A stretch of 64,000 bases of DNA from an uncultured Poribacteria bacterium (GCA_951828515.1 OX639992.1:806001-870000), one strand, 5' to 3'. Shown: positions 14,577 to 23,873, counted from the stretch's first letter. Made by a program: numbers and translations. Notes: generated by a model from the letters alone, not told the origin.

Positions 14577-16385
14577 TTAATTACCGTTTTTCTCCTGTCC
14601 CTTGTACTGCAACTGATACAACCGGTAATAGATACCACCTTGCTGTAATAATGCGTTGTGCGTGCCGGTCTCTCGGATTTCACCGCGATGCATCACGATA
14701 ATCCTATCCGCATTCTGGATCGTCGAGAGTCGGTGCGCGATGACGACGGAGGTGCGATCTGCCATCAAACGGCTCAGAGCATCTTCGATCAGAAGTTCGG
14801 TTTCAGTGTCAACGCTTGAAGTCGCTTCGTCAAGGACAAGGATGCTCGGATCGGATGCCAAAGCACGCGCAAAGGCGACCAACTGCTTCTGTCCAACAGA
14901 TAACCCGCCACCGTCCTCTTTGATCTCTGTGCTGTAGACCTGAGGCATTTTCTGAACGAACCGGTCTAAGTGTACATCTTCCGCTGCACGCGTCACCTGC
15001 TCCGATGAGATTGACGGATTCCCCAAACTGATATTCCGTTCGATGGAGTCAGAAAAGAGGAAGATGTTTTGTTGTACAATGCTGACCGCCTCCCGCAATT
15101 CCTCCAAGTTCATTTCTTGGAGGTCCACGCCATCAATCAATATCTGTCCCTTGTTAATCTCATAAAATCGACAGAGCAGATTGATGATAGAAGTCTTTCC
15201 TGCACCTGTATGTCCTACGAGCGCGACCTTCTCGCCCGGTTTCACCTTAAATGAAACATCCCGCAAAACGTAGTCCTCATCGTTGTAGGCGAACCAGACG
15301 TTTCGGAACTCAATCTCACCTTTCAAAGTCTTGGTGCCACTTTTAGGGGCAGTCGAGACGATAGACGGTTGCGTATCAAGAAGCTGGAAGATGCGTTCGG
15401 AGGATGCCATCGCGTTTTGGAAAATCGTATACTTTTCGCTCAGTTCCCGGATGGGCCAGAAGAAGCGTTCAGCGTAACGGATGAATGCTAACAGCACGCC
15501 GAAAGTCAGCGCGTCTTGCACAACCTGTCCACCACCGTACCAGATAATCACGGCTATCGCAAGAGAAGCCGTCACTTCAATCAGCGGGTGAAAAAGTGAA
15601 AAATAGAAGATACTTCGAAGGTTGGCAGCGAGGTATCTCCGGTTGCGCTCGTTAAAACGGAGATGGCTCCGCCGCTCTTGTGCGAAAAGTTTCATCGTCG
15701 TCATACCGACGATGTTCTCTTGCAAAAATGCATTGATCCGGGCGAGTTGCTTCCGTTGTTCCCGAAACGCACGGCGCGAATAAATCTGGTAGACAAGCGT
15801 GGCACCAAAGATAATTGGAATCACAGTGAACGTCACGAGGGCAAGCTTCCAGTTATAAAGTAGCATTGCCACCATGATCCCCAAAATCTGGAGTAGATTC
15901 GCGAAGACAGTAATCACACCAGAGGCAAAGAGTTCATTGAGGACCTGAACATCTCCCATAACGCGGGTCATCAGTCTGCCAACCGGATTTTTATCGAAAA
16001 ATTGAACGTCCAAGCGTTGCAAATGTGAAAAGAGCGTTTGTCGCAGGTCGTGCATCGCGTGTTGTCCAATCATCTGCATGCGGTATTCCTCAAAGTAACT
16101 AAAGACGAACTCGCCAATCAATGCCAATACGTAAAAAATCGCGATCGTACTTAATCCTTCTAATATGCCGGGGGTAATGTGCTCGTCAATACCACGCTGC
16201 AATAGATACGGTCCAGCTAAGCGTGCAAGTGTATTCCCGACCATGAGCAATCCGATGAGGAGCAGTTGGAATTTGTAGGGTTTAAGATATGCCATAAGAC
16301 GCTTCATCAGCACCCGGTCATACACTTTCCCGAGATCTTGCTCTTCTTCGCTATATTCGTACAGTTCGCCCCCCATGCCGAACAT
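14577..16385 (-). CDS. ABC exporter subunit, consensus Walker B and altered signature (heterodimer half)
   Basis: A 602-residue fused membrane/ATPase exporter of the MsbA/multidrug type. Six transmembrane helices occupy about residues 35-330. The ATPase part has Walker A GHTGAGKT (about 394), Q-loop IVQQNIFLFSD, signature LSVGQ instead of LSGGQ, Walker B with catalytic Glu LVLDEATSS and switch His IAHRLS. ATG 16385 follows AAAGGAG. It is the downstream gene of a pair with 16561-18324. That partner has Asp in place of the catalytic Glu, so one ATP site should be degenerate, as in heterodimeric exporters such as TM287/288. The substrate is unknown (drug, lipid or peptide). Confidence 0.9.
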   Translation of the reverse strand: MFGMGGELYEYSEEEQDLGKVYDRVLMKRLMAYLKPYKFQLLLIGLLMVGNTLARLAGPYLLQRGIDEHITPGILEGLSTIAIFYVLALIGEFVFSYFEEYRMQMIGQHAMHDLRQTLFSHLQRLDVQFFDKNPVGRLMTRVMGDVQVLNELFASGVITVFANLLQILGIMVAMLLYNWKLALVTFTVIPIIFGATLVYQIYSRRAFREQRKQLARINAFLQENIVGMTTMKLFAQERRSHLRFNERNRRYLAANLRSIFYFSLFHPLIEVTASLAIAVIIWYGGGQVVQDALTFGVLLAFIRYAERFFWPIRELSEKYTIFQNAMASSERIFQLLDTQPSIVSTAPKSGTKTLKGEIEFRNVWFAYNDEDYVLRDVSFKVKPGEKVALVGHTGAGKTSIINLLCRFYEINKGQILIDGVDLQEMNLEELREAVSIVQQNIFLFSDSIERNISLGNPSISSEQVTRAAEDVHLDRFVQKMPQVYSTEIKEDGGGLSVGQKQLVAFARALASDPSILVLDEATSSVDTETELLIEDALSRLMADRTSVVIAHRLSTIQNADRIIVMHRGEIRETGTHNALLQQGGIYYRLYQLQYKGQEKNGN

Positions 16386-16459
16386 AGGTGAACTCTCCTT
16401 TGTTAGTTATCTGTTAAAGAGGTTTTCAGTTTGGCTCGCGACTCTTCACCAAAACCACA

Positions 16460-16566
16460 GCCTGCAACAACGGCGCAGGGTTTTTGCTTGGGCATTTCCC
16501 CTAGATATACGGAAAGGCACTTTCAGTGCCCAACCTACCTGACCGAACCGCAAGGTAAAATTAAAA
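16460..16566 (+). repeat. Repeat family B, copy 1 (stop-codon-supplying tail)
   Basis: Starts with the GCCTGC ... GCAGG hairpin, contains GGCAC-TTTCA-GTGCC, and ends CCGCAAGGTAAAATTAAAA. The tail overlaps the TAA stop of the ABC gene that ends at 16561. Confidence 0.75.
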
Positions 16567-18324
16567 TTCCTCAAGTTCCTCTTGCAAGAGTTGTGTTTCG
16601 TAGATCCCGTTGTAAATCCCGTTGTATTCAATCAGTTGTTCGTGCGTGCCTGTCTCAACAATGCTACCCTCATTGAGAACAATAATGTGGTCAGCGTTTT
16701 TGACGGTAGAGATCCGATGCGAGATGAGGATAGTTGTCCGATCCTTCATGATTTCGGCAAGTCGGTTGAGAATGGTGTCTTCGGTCTGGGTATCTACGTT
16801 CGCGAAGGCATCATCAAGGATAAGGATTTTCGGTTTAATAATAATGGCGCGTGCCAGTGCACTCCGTTGGCGTTGCCCCCCTGAAATCGTTATCCCGCGT
16901 TCACCGAGGAAGGTTTCCAATCCATCGGGAAATTCTTCAATTTGCTCAAGAAGGTCTGCGGTATGCGCCGCGCTTTTTACTTCTTCATCATCTGCCGTTT
17001 CAAGACCGTAGGTAATATTGTTTCGCAAATAGTCTGAAAAAAGAAAAGGTTCCTGCTCCACAAACCCGATATTGGAGCGGAGGACGTTTAAGGGTATGTC
17101 CTGAATGTCTACACCGTCGATAAAGATGGCACCCCGTTCTGCTTGACGAATGCGTGGAATGAGGTTGACAAGGGTAGATTTCCCAGAACCCGTCCCGCCG
17201 ACGATTGCGAGGGTCATGCCACGCTCAATTTTGAGGTTGATATCTTTGAGTACAGGCGTTCCGTCCGGGTAATCAAAATTAAGGTTTCTAAACTCAATTT
17301 CGCCTTCAAGGTCTTTGATGCTCCATTTCACCTGCTCACTGTCGAAGATTTCTGGCTTTTCATTGAGAATCGCGTTTATCCGATCCATGGAGGCTGCCCC
17401 GCGTTCAAAGGTGTTGACAATGAAACCGAGAGTGATCATCGGACGGACAAGCATTCCGAGATAGGCACTGAACGCCACAAAATCGCCGAGTGTAATCTTC
17501 CCTTCAATCACATGGAGACCACCCATCCAGAGGAGAACCACGCCACCGATACCCGGTAGAAAACGGAAGAGCGGGAAAAAGAAAGTCATCAATCGGATTT
17601 GTCGGTGGTTACGTTCAACAAACTCATGATTCAGCTCTTGGAAATGCTCAACCTCACTTGCTTCAAGCGTATATGCTTTCACAACACGGACACCGGACAA
17701 ATTCTCCTGTACCTTGGTATTCAGCGTTGAGAATGCCTCTTGGATGCCTTCGTAGTGCGCATGCAACCGTCTTCCGAGGGAGCGAATCAAAAGTGCAAGG
17801 ATCGGATAAGGGAGCAGCGCAACAATGGTCAGGCTTACATCAATCTGCAGCATGATAGTGAGGGCGAGTCCGAAAAACACTATCGCATCGGCGGTATACA
17901 TAATAGCACTGCTCAGGACCATTCTGATGGCGTTTAAGTCGCTGGTTGCGCGTGTCATCAGATCGCCGGTGCGGACGTTATCGTAATAGGCGGCGGAGAG
18001 TTTTTGGAGATGGAGAAAGAAGTCGGCACGGAGGTGAAACTCCATCTGCCGAGCGACCCCTTGGATGATGCGTCGTTGGGCGAAGCGTAGAATGCCTGCA
18101 AAGAGCGCGACCCCGAAGAGAAGAAGTGCAAAAAAAAGGATTCGTCCCGGAGATACGGTAAAATCTGGGTCTCTGAATGCGCGTTCTAACTCATCAAAAA
18201 CCGATTGGAGGATCTTTGGACTGATTAGGAGTATCCCATTCGTCACAATCACAAGGCAGAAGCTAAATATAATGGCGAATCGATACCGAATGACATACTT
18301 CTTGAGACCTAATAGACTGCGAAT
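16561..18324 (-). CDS. ABC exporter subunit with a degenerate catalytic site (heterodimer half)
   Basis: An exporter half of about 587 residues with six membrane helices and an ATPase. Walker A is GGTGSGKST, Q-loop FVEQEPFLFSD, signature ISGGQRQR and Walker B ILILDDAFA, where Asp replaces the catalytic Glu; the switch His is in LISHRIS. The start is uncertain. The frame stays open to 18570 but that part runs through a repeat and has no ribosome-binding site. AAAGGAG at 18338-18332 is placed exactly 7 nt before an in-frame ATT (18324-18322), giving the usual family length. TTG 18345 is the alternative, without a Shine-Dalgarno sequence. Its TAA stop lies in repeat B. It is transcribed ahead of its partner at 14577. 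Confidence 0.88.
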   Translation of the reverse strand: MRSLLGLKKYVIRYRFAIIFSFCLVIVTNGILLISPKILQSVFDELERAFRDPDFTVSPGRILFFALLLFGVALFAGILRFAQRRIIQGVARQMEFHLRADFFLHLQKLSAAYYDNVRTGDLMTRATSDLNAIRMVLSSAIMYTADAIVFFGLALTIMLQIDVSLTIVALLPYPILALLIRSLGRRLHAHYEGIQEAFSTLNTKVQENLSGVRVVKAYTLEASEVEHFQELNHEFVERNHRQIRLMTFFFPLFRFLPGIGGVVLLWMGGLHVIEGKITLGDFVAFSAYLGMLVRPMITLGFIVNTFERGAASMDRINAILNEKPEIFDSEQVKWSIKDLEGEIEFRNLNFDYPDGTPVLKDINLKIERGMTLAIVGGTGSGKSTLVNLIPRIRQAERGAIFIDGVDIQDIPLNVLRSNIGFVEQEPFLFSDYLRNNITYGLETADDEEVKSAAHTADLLEQIEEFPDGLETFLGERGITISGGQRQRSALARAIIIKPKILILDDAFANVDTQTEDTILNRLAEIMKDRTTILISHRISTVKNADHIIVLNEGSIVETGTHEQLIEYNGIYNGIYETQLLQEELEEF

Positions 18325-18684
18325 GGTAGAACTCCTTTCCGACAAGTGAGTCTTGCCGCGCGGTATTACGTTAAGAGGGTGTTTCTTATTTTGACGTAAA
18401 TCTTGGCTATCTGTATTAATCAAGTTTTCAGTAGTGCGAAGAAGTTGCTTTCTGTAGAAGCAAACTGTGCTCGTGCCCTCTGCTACATGTAGGAGCGAGC
18501 TGTGCTCGCGACCCCTCGAGAATGCGTAAGGGTGCATCCGAGAATGTGTGTATAATGAATCATTATCCATTTATAGTATAATCCGAGTAGCGGGTTTCAA
18601 AGTTTCAGTGAAAAGGATCCAGAAAACGGATAGGCACATTGACACAGCCTACCAGGCTATGCTACACAAGAAGAAGGAGTCAAT
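18325..18684. other. Divergent intergenic region with a repeat-E module
   Basis: Between the ABC pair (leftward) and the WD40 gene (rightward). It holds TGTAGGAGCGAGCTGTGCTC at 18488-18507, a repeat related to 48761 and 5404, and two TATAAT-like boxes (about 18551 and 18580) without convincing -35 partners. No gene is evident. Confidence 0.5.
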
Positions 18685-20739
18685 ATGAAACCCAATCGAA
18701 AACCTACACCCTTTAATGTCGTGCAGCGCGACCCCGAAGGAACGACATGGGCACTACCCGATGGTGCAATCGCCCGATTCGGGAAAGGGGAACACAAAAC
18801 CCCTGGCGGCGATGTGAGACTCTCTCCGGATGGCACGTATTTCGCCACTGCAACCAGTATCGGGCTCTGGTGGTATGACGTATCCACTATGTCTCCTATT
18901 GCATTGTGGGAGACGGAACGAGGCGGGATTAACGCTATTGATTTCTCGTCAAATGGCAAGAATATTTCTATCGCTAATTGGGATGGCATCCTTAAAGTGA
19001 TGGATGTTCAGAGCGGTAGGACTATCTCTGAGATAAAAAAGAAAGATAGATACGTACGTATTGTCTTCTCACCTGACGGCAATAAATGGGGTGTTGCGGA
19101 TCACAGGGGTCTCATTCAGGTCTTGGATGCTAAAACCGGTCAGTGCCTTGTGCAAATGGATCGAGGTCAACATGAACAATCAAATGACGTTTCTCAACTG
19201 GAATTTTCTCCTGACGGACAGTACATCGCGGGGTCGGTAGAAAACCCTGAGCTTTATTCTGTTAATAAAAATAAAGTCATTAATCCTGACACAGAAGGAA
19301 CACAAACTTACATCTGGAGTCCAGAGACGGGCATGCCATTAATCAGATTCGCGGGCAGAAATTTCGCTTTTTCCCCAGATAGTCGACTGCTGGCGTGCGC
19401 TACACCCGACGAAACGGCGAATGATGTCGATAGCGTTCCTTGCTTCATCTCGGTGTATGATGTGGCGCAAGGCGAGCGTATCGCCCATTTCACCGAACAT
19501 AGGAGTTGGGTACACACCGTCACCTTTTCACCGTGCGGTCAGTTTCTCGCGTCATGCGATGTAGACAAAATCCTATGCCTGTGGGATCTGCCGAAGGGCG
19601 CGTTGAAGAAGAGTTATGTGGACTGTGGTACTCCATTCTACACGCAGGATGGTATACTACTTACCGTCATGTCACGCCGTGAAAGTATCGAAGTCTGGGA
19701 CGTAGAACACCGTGAAAAGCTACAGACGATTGAGCGTCAATTTGGGAGTGTCGGTCATAAATGGTTTTCAAAATGCCCACAATTGGCTGTCGCCCATGCA
19801 CTCTCCGACAAACCGATAAAATCCACAACACAAACATTCCCAACCCTTCGTGAACCGACCCTCTTTCCAGATCCAGTGCTATTTCTACCGGATGGACAAA
19901 TACTTGCGAGCCGGAGTGATACCAAAGGGATCGTGTTATGGGATGTTGAAAGTAAGCAGGTCCGAGAAACATTACTGAAGGATACACATATCACCTCTTT
20001 TACTGTTTTGCCTTCTGGAAATATGTTGGCTGCCAATGTCCAAGACCAGAATGTGAGTGTGTGGCGTGCTGAGAAACCCGATGAACCTATTGCTGAATTC
20101 ACCGAACAGGCACGATTGGTCTGGCATATAGCGTTCGCACCGACGGGGGATCGACTTGCAGTTGGAAGTAGAGAAGGCACAATCTATCTATACGATTTCA
20201 AACGGAATGAGAAGTTAAAACCTTTCATAGGGCACACAGATTTCATCTGGTCAGTGTGCTTCTCGCCAGATGGCAAGCGGCTGGTAAGCGGTTCAGATGA
20301 TAAAATCGCTCGGCTGTGGGATGTTGGATCCGCTGCAGCAATTGCTACATTGCCTTTGGACGAACCTCGGACACTGATGGAGATAGCCTTTTCGCCGTGT
20401 GGCAACGTGATTGCAGGTGGGATATTCGGTGAACTCCGATTGTGGTGTGCCGAAACCCTAACAACGCTTTTCACTATACCGCAGCCACAAACACAGAAAC
20501 CTTACGCGCTTGCCTTTTCGCCGTGTGGGCAGTATTTCGCATCCGGGACCTGGTGGCAGGAAGGAATGGAGAAGATGGCAATTAAATTATGGGAAGTAGC
20601 GAGCGGTGAGAATATCGCTACCTTCTGGGGACATCCGACAGACATTCAGTCGCTCGCCTTTTCACCGAACAGTAAACTTCTGGCAAGTGGTGGTTTTGAT
20701 CGCACTATCCTCCTTTGGGATTTGGAAACGCTAAACTGA
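18685..20739 (+). CDS. Cytoplasmic WD40-repeat protein
   Basis: A 684-residue protein made of about fourteen WD40-type blades, enough for two seven-bladed propellers. Repeats carry the marks FSPDG/FSPCG and LWD, for example VCFSPDGKRLVSGSDDKIARLWD near residue 530. There is no signal peptide and no kinase or other enzymatic domain, so it probably works as a protein-binding scaffold in the cytoplasm. ATG 18685 follows AGAAGGAGTCA. A different WD40 protein, secreted and fused to a protease, is at 43535. The binding partner is unknown. Confidence 0.85.
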   Translation: MKPNRKPTPFNVVQRDPEGTTWALPDGAIARFGKGEHKTPGGDVRLSPDGTYFATATSIGLWWYDVSTMSPIALWETERGGINAIDFSSNGKNISIANWDGILKVMDVQSGRTISEIKKKDRYVRIVFSPDGNKWGVADHRGLIQVLDAKTGQCLVQMDRGQHEQSNDVSQLEFSPDGQYIAGSVENPELYSVNKNKVINPDTEGTQTYIWSPETGMPLIRFAGRNFAFSPDSRLLACATPDETANDVDSVPCFISVYDVAQGERIAHFTEHRSWVHTVTFSPCGQFLASCDVDKILCLWDLPKGALKKSYVDCGTPFYTQDGILLTVMSRRESIEVWDVEHREKLQTIERQFGSVGHKWFSKCPQLAVAHALSDKPIKSTTQTFPTLREPTLFPDPVLFLPDGQILASRSDTKGIVLWDVESKQVRETLLKDTHITSFTVLPSGNMLAANVQDQNVSVWRAEKPDEPIAEFTEQARLVWHIAFAPTGDRLAVGSREGTIYLYDFKRNEKLKPFIGHTDFIWSVCFSPDGKRLVSGSDDKIARLWDVGSAAAIATLPLDEPRTLMEIAFSPCGNVIAGGIFGELRLWCAETLTTLFTIPQPQTQKPYALAFSPCGQYFASGTWWQEGMEKMAIKLWEVASGENIATFWGHPTDIQSLAFSPNSKLLASGGFDRTILLWDLETLN

Positions 20740-20757
20740 AAGCCTCTGATTTTTCTA

Positions 20758-20787
20758 TTGACAGTATTACCTCTTGCAGTTTATGAT
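20758..20787 (+). promoter_or_regulatory. Promoter of gnd
   Basis: TTGACA (20758-20763), 18 nt, TATGAT (20782-20787), ending about 35 nt before the gnd start codon. Confidence 0.6.
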
Positions 20788-20822
20788 ATGCAAAATAGAC
20801 ACTAACATAGGAGGAAACAGAT

Positions 20823-22286
20823 TTGGCGGCAGATATTGGACTCATCGGATTAGCAGTGATGGGCGAAAACCTCGCACTGAACATCGAAAGCAAAGGGTTT
20901 GAGATAGCGGTCTTCAACCGTACCGTCTCACGGGTAGACGCGTTCATGGCAAGTGCTGCGAAGAACAAAAATATCACAGGGGCGCATTCCATTCCAGAAC
21001 TCATTGGGAAGTTAGACAGTCCCCGAAAAATTATCTTGATGGTGAAAGCAGGCGAACCCGTCGATGCGTTTATTGGGCAATTGGTCCCGCATCTTTCAAA
21101 GGGCGACCTTATTATTGACGGCGGAAACTCGAATTTCAACGACACTGTCCGTCGGCATGCGGAGTTGGCTGAGCAGGACATTCTATTTATCGGCACAGGT
21201 ATCTCTGGCGGCGAAGAAGGCGCGCTCAAGGGACCAGCGATGATGCCGGGAGGTTCAGCTGAGGCTTACGCGCTCGTGGAACCGATCTTTACGAGGATTG
21301 CGGCACAAGTAGAGGACACGCCCTGCTGTTCCTACATCGGACCTGACGGTGCCGGGCATTACGTCAAGATGGTGCATAACGGCATCGAATACGGCGACAT
21401 GCAGTTGATATGTGAAGCCTACTCCCTGATGAAAAGCGTCTTGGGAATGGATGCCGACGAGATGCACGAGGTCTTCAGTGAATGGAATCGTGGCGAACTG
21501 AATTCTTACCTCATCGAAATCACAGCAGACATCTTCACGCAACTCGATAGCAGCGGCACGCCTTTCGTCGATGTCGTACTGGATCAGGCAGGACAGAAGG
21601 GAACAGGCAAATGGACGAGTATCTCGGCACTGGATCTGGGTATCTCCGCACCGACGATCGCAGAGGCGGTTTTTGCGCGCTGTATCTCCGCTGTTAAAAG
21701 TGAACGTGTTGCGGCAGAACAGGTTATCCAAGGACCCGCTGGGGCATATCAAGGCGACCGGGACGAAGCACTGAAGGCAATTCACGATGCGCTTTACGCC
21801 GCGAAAATCTGCTCTTATGCCCAAGGCTTCGCCTTAATGCGGGAAGCAAGCGAAGAGTTTGGATGGGATTTGGACCTCGGCATGATTAGCTTAGGCTGGC
21901 GGGGTGGATGTATCATTCGCGCAAAATTCCTACATAGGATCGCAGAGGCGTTTGAGCGAAATCCTGAACTGCCGAACCTAATGCTTGATTCCTACTTCCG
22001 GGATGTACTTGAAACCGCACAACCCAACTGGCGGAGTGTCATCGGCACAGCCACACAACTCGGTGTTCCTATCCCCGCATTCAGTTCCGCTTTAGCCTAT
22101 TTCGATAGCTACCGTAGCGGTAGACTTTCGGCGAACCTAATTCAGGCGATGCGCGACTACTTCGGGGCACACACTTACCATAAGCTTGATGCAGATGGAA
22201 ACACGATTCTCGGAGAAGACGGAGAACCGACGGTATTCCATACCGAGTGGATGCTCGAAGGTCGCCCGGAAGTTACTGTTGATTAA
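20823..22286 (+). CDS. gnd: 6-phosphogluconate dehydrogenase, decarboxylating
   Basis: A full-length 487-residue enzyme of the oxidative pentose phosphate pathway (6-phosphogluconate + NADP+ to ribulose 5-phosphate + CO2 + NADPH). The NADP-binding start GLIGLAVMGENLALNIESKG, the NRT loop that selects NADP phosphate, and the substrate block GHYVKMVHNGIEYGDMQLI with the catalytic Lys are all present, as is the late ANLIQAMRDYFGAH segment. TTG 20823 is the start: AGGAGG is 8-9 nt upstream and the protein begins AADIGLIG as usual. It has its own promoter at 20758. Confidence 0.96.
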   Translation: MAADIGLIGLAVMGENLALNIESKGFEIAVFNRTVSRVDAFMASAAKNKNITGAHSIPELIGKLDSPRKIILMVKAGEPVDAFIGQLVPHLSKGDLIIDGGNSNFNDTVRRHAELAEQDILFIGTGISGGEEGALKGPAMMPGGSAEAYALVEPIFTRIAAQVEDTPCCSYIGPDGAGHYVKMVHNGIEYGDMQLICEAYSLMKSVLGMDADEMHEVFSEWNRGELNSYLIEITADIFTQLDSSGTPFVDVVLDQAGQKGTGKWTSISALDLGISAPTIAEAVFARCISAVKSERVAAEQVIQGPAGAYQGDRDEALKAIHDALYAAKICSYAQGFALMREASEEFGWDLDLGMISLGWRGGCIIRAKFLHRIAEAFERNPELPNLMLDSYFRDVLETAQPNWRSVIGTATQLGVPIPAFSSALAYFDSYRSGRLSANLIQAMRDYFGAHTYHKLDADGNTILGEDGEPTVFHTEWMLEGRPEVTVD

Positions 22287-22366
22287 GTTTTAATTTATCG
22301 AGACGGACGCAAATTAAGCCAATATGTGTATCTTCGGGTAGCACAGATGCTCGTTTCTCTTGAATC

Positions 22367-22387
22367 GGTGCGGTTAGAAACCGCACC
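22367..22387. repeat. Repeat family D palindrome, copy 1
   Basis: GGTGCGGTT-AGA-AACCGCACC, nine perfect pairs. It is repeated with one change at 22694-22714 and in looser form at 58761-58783. Confidence 0.65.
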
Positions 22388-22418
22388 ATAGGTGTCAATT
22401 TAGGGTTTCCAAGGTCCC

Positions 22419-22663
22419 GTAGGTTGGGTAGAGCGGAACCGAAAAGCGGTGGGTGGCGTTCCAAATACGCGTCAAATACGCCCTGTCGTCATCTCCACTC
22501 AACACCGCAGCGAAACCCAACTTCATCGTGCCAGAATCCGGGACACTTCGCAACAAAACGTTGGGTTTCACTCGGTCTTTGCGTACATACGATGGTATAT
22601 GGCACTTGAGGTGGCTATGGGTTGTCAAGATTCCCCTCCTCAACGCCGTTCAACCCAACCTAC
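22419..22663. repeat. MITE-like element with 11-bp terminal inverted repeats
   Basis: Left end GTAGGTTGGGT, right end ACCCAACCTAC, 245 bp apart, no coding capacity. Inner AACCCAAC and GTTGGGT steps form further pairings. GTAGGTTGGGT-type elements are common in bacterial intergenic DNA. Confidence 0.6.
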
Positions 22664-22693
22664 AGGGAAGCACGCTCTTAAATTGACGGCTAT

Positions 22694-22714
22694 GGTGCGG
22701 TTAGAAACTGCACC
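22694..22714. repeat. Repeat family D palindrome, copy 2
   Basis: GGTGCGGTT-AGA-AACTGCACC, one mismatch from copy 1. The two copies bracket the element at 22419-22663. Confidence 0.6.
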
Positions 22715-22755
22715 TACCCGTGAAGTGCGCCTGTCCTGATTAGCCTAAGAGGATA

Positions 22756-22861
22756 GCCTGCAACACCGGCGCAGGCGGATATACGGAAACAATTGTTGTT
22801 TACCGAATCTGCCTGACCGACCCGCAAGGTAAAATTAAAAAACCGCAAGGAAAATTAAAAA
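22756..22861 (+). repeat. Repeat family B, copy 2 (ribosome-binding tail)
   Basis: GCCTGC-AACACCGGC-GCAGGC hairpin, then an inner part, then CCGCAAGGTAAAATTAAAA and a second CCGCAAGGAAAATTAAAAA ending exactly at the ATG of the next gene. AAGGA in the tail serves as Shine-Dalgarno. Confidence 0.8.
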
Positions 22862-23758
22862 ATGGCGCAAGAAGCACAACAAGCATTATACGATTTTCAA
22901 CCACAACACGAATTTTTCGTCGGAATTGATTCCGACGGTTGCGTTTTTAATAGTATGGAGGTCAAGCACAACGACTGTTTCAGCGTGAACCTCGTCAAAT
23001 ATTTCGGCTTGGCATCTATTTCGCGGCAGGTGCATCAGGCATGGGATTTTGTGAATCTCTACTCAACAACGCGCGGCACAAATCGGTTTAAGGCAATTTT
23101 GCTGGTGTGCGATTTCTTACGCGAAATGCCACTTGTGCAGAACATGGGGGTCGCAGTGCCAGAACTGTCTGATCTGCGAGAATGGTCGGAGACGGAGACG
23201 AAACTCGGTAACCCCGCACTACAAACCGCAATCGACAGCGCAACGGGTGAGCGACTTGACGAATTGAGCAAGGTAATGGAGTGGAGCCTCGGTGTGAACG
23301 AAAGCGTCGCAGAGATTGTTTATAACCTCCCACCCTTTCCTGGGGTGCGCGAGACGTTACAACGGCTGCAGGGCAAATCGGATGTCATTGTTGTCTCCGC
23401 GACACCGGATGAGGCACTCGTACGGGAATGGGCTGAACATGAGATCGATGCCTACGTCGCGCTGATCGCCGGACAGGAGATGGGAACGAAGACGGAACAT
23501 CTCACAATAACGACCAAAGACAGGTATCCCGAAAACCACGTCTTGATGCTCGGTGATTCTCCCGGCGACCTGAAAGCGGCAAGAGATGTAGGCGCGCTAT
23601 TCTTCCCTGTCAATCCCGGTTCCGAAGACACATCGTGGCAACTTTTCCTTGATGAAGCAATGGATAAATTCTTCAACGGACAATACGCCGGTGCTTATGA
23701 GGACGCGTTGATTGGCAAGTTTCAGGAATTGTTGCCAGAAACCCCACCATGGCAGTAA
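22862..23758 (+). CDS. HAD-superfamily hydrolase
   Basis: A 298-residue soluble phosphatase-like protein. HAD motif I is GIDSDGCVFNSM (nucleophile Asp, about residue 22), motif II VVSATPD (about 180), motif III Lys in GTKTEH, motif IV LMLGDSPGD (about 224). A helical cap of about 140 residues lies between motifs I and II. The substrate is unknown. The ATG at 22862 directly follows repeat B, whose AAGGA gives the only ribosome-binding site. The next gene, a 2-hydroxyacid dehydrogenase, is 115 nt downstream and may share its transcript. Confidence 0.85.
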   Translation: MAQEAQQALYDFQPQHEFFVGIDSDGCVFNSMEVKHNDCFSVNLVKYFGLASISRQVHQAWDFVNLYSTTRGTNRFKAILLVCDFLREMPLVQNMGVAVPELSDLREWSETETKLGNPALQTAIDSATGERLDELSKVMEWSLGVNESVAEIVYNLPPFPGVRETLQRLQGKSDVIVVSATPDEALVREWAEHEIDAYVALIAGQEMGTKTEHLTITTKDRYPENHVLMLGDSPGDLKAARDVGALFFPVNPGSEDTSWQLFLDEAMDKFFNGQYAGAYEDALIGKFQELLPETPPWQ

Positions 23759-23765
23759 AAAAAGA

Positions 23766-23840
23766 GGGTGGGAAGAAGGGAAGTCTGGAAGGAACCACTC
23801 TCGCTCTTCCACCCTTCCATTCTTCCACGCTTCCAATTAC
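23766..23840. repeat. Repeat family H: GGAAG/CTTCC palindrome, copy 1
   Basis: GGTGGGAAGAAGGGAAG-type steps are followed by their inverse, CTTCCACCCTTCC and so on. A similar unit is at 30345-30412. It can fold into an imperfect long hairpin. Confidence 0.5.
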
Positions 23841-23873
23841 CTAATGTTACATGATGAAAGGACACTTTAGTAT

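Larger units (their letters stand above)
22287..22861. other. Repeat-filled intergenic region
   Basis: No gene supported. It contains two copies of a GGTGCGGTT palindrome flanking a long element with 11-bp inverted ends (22419-22663), then repeat B copy 2 reaching the next start codon. Confidence 0.65.
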
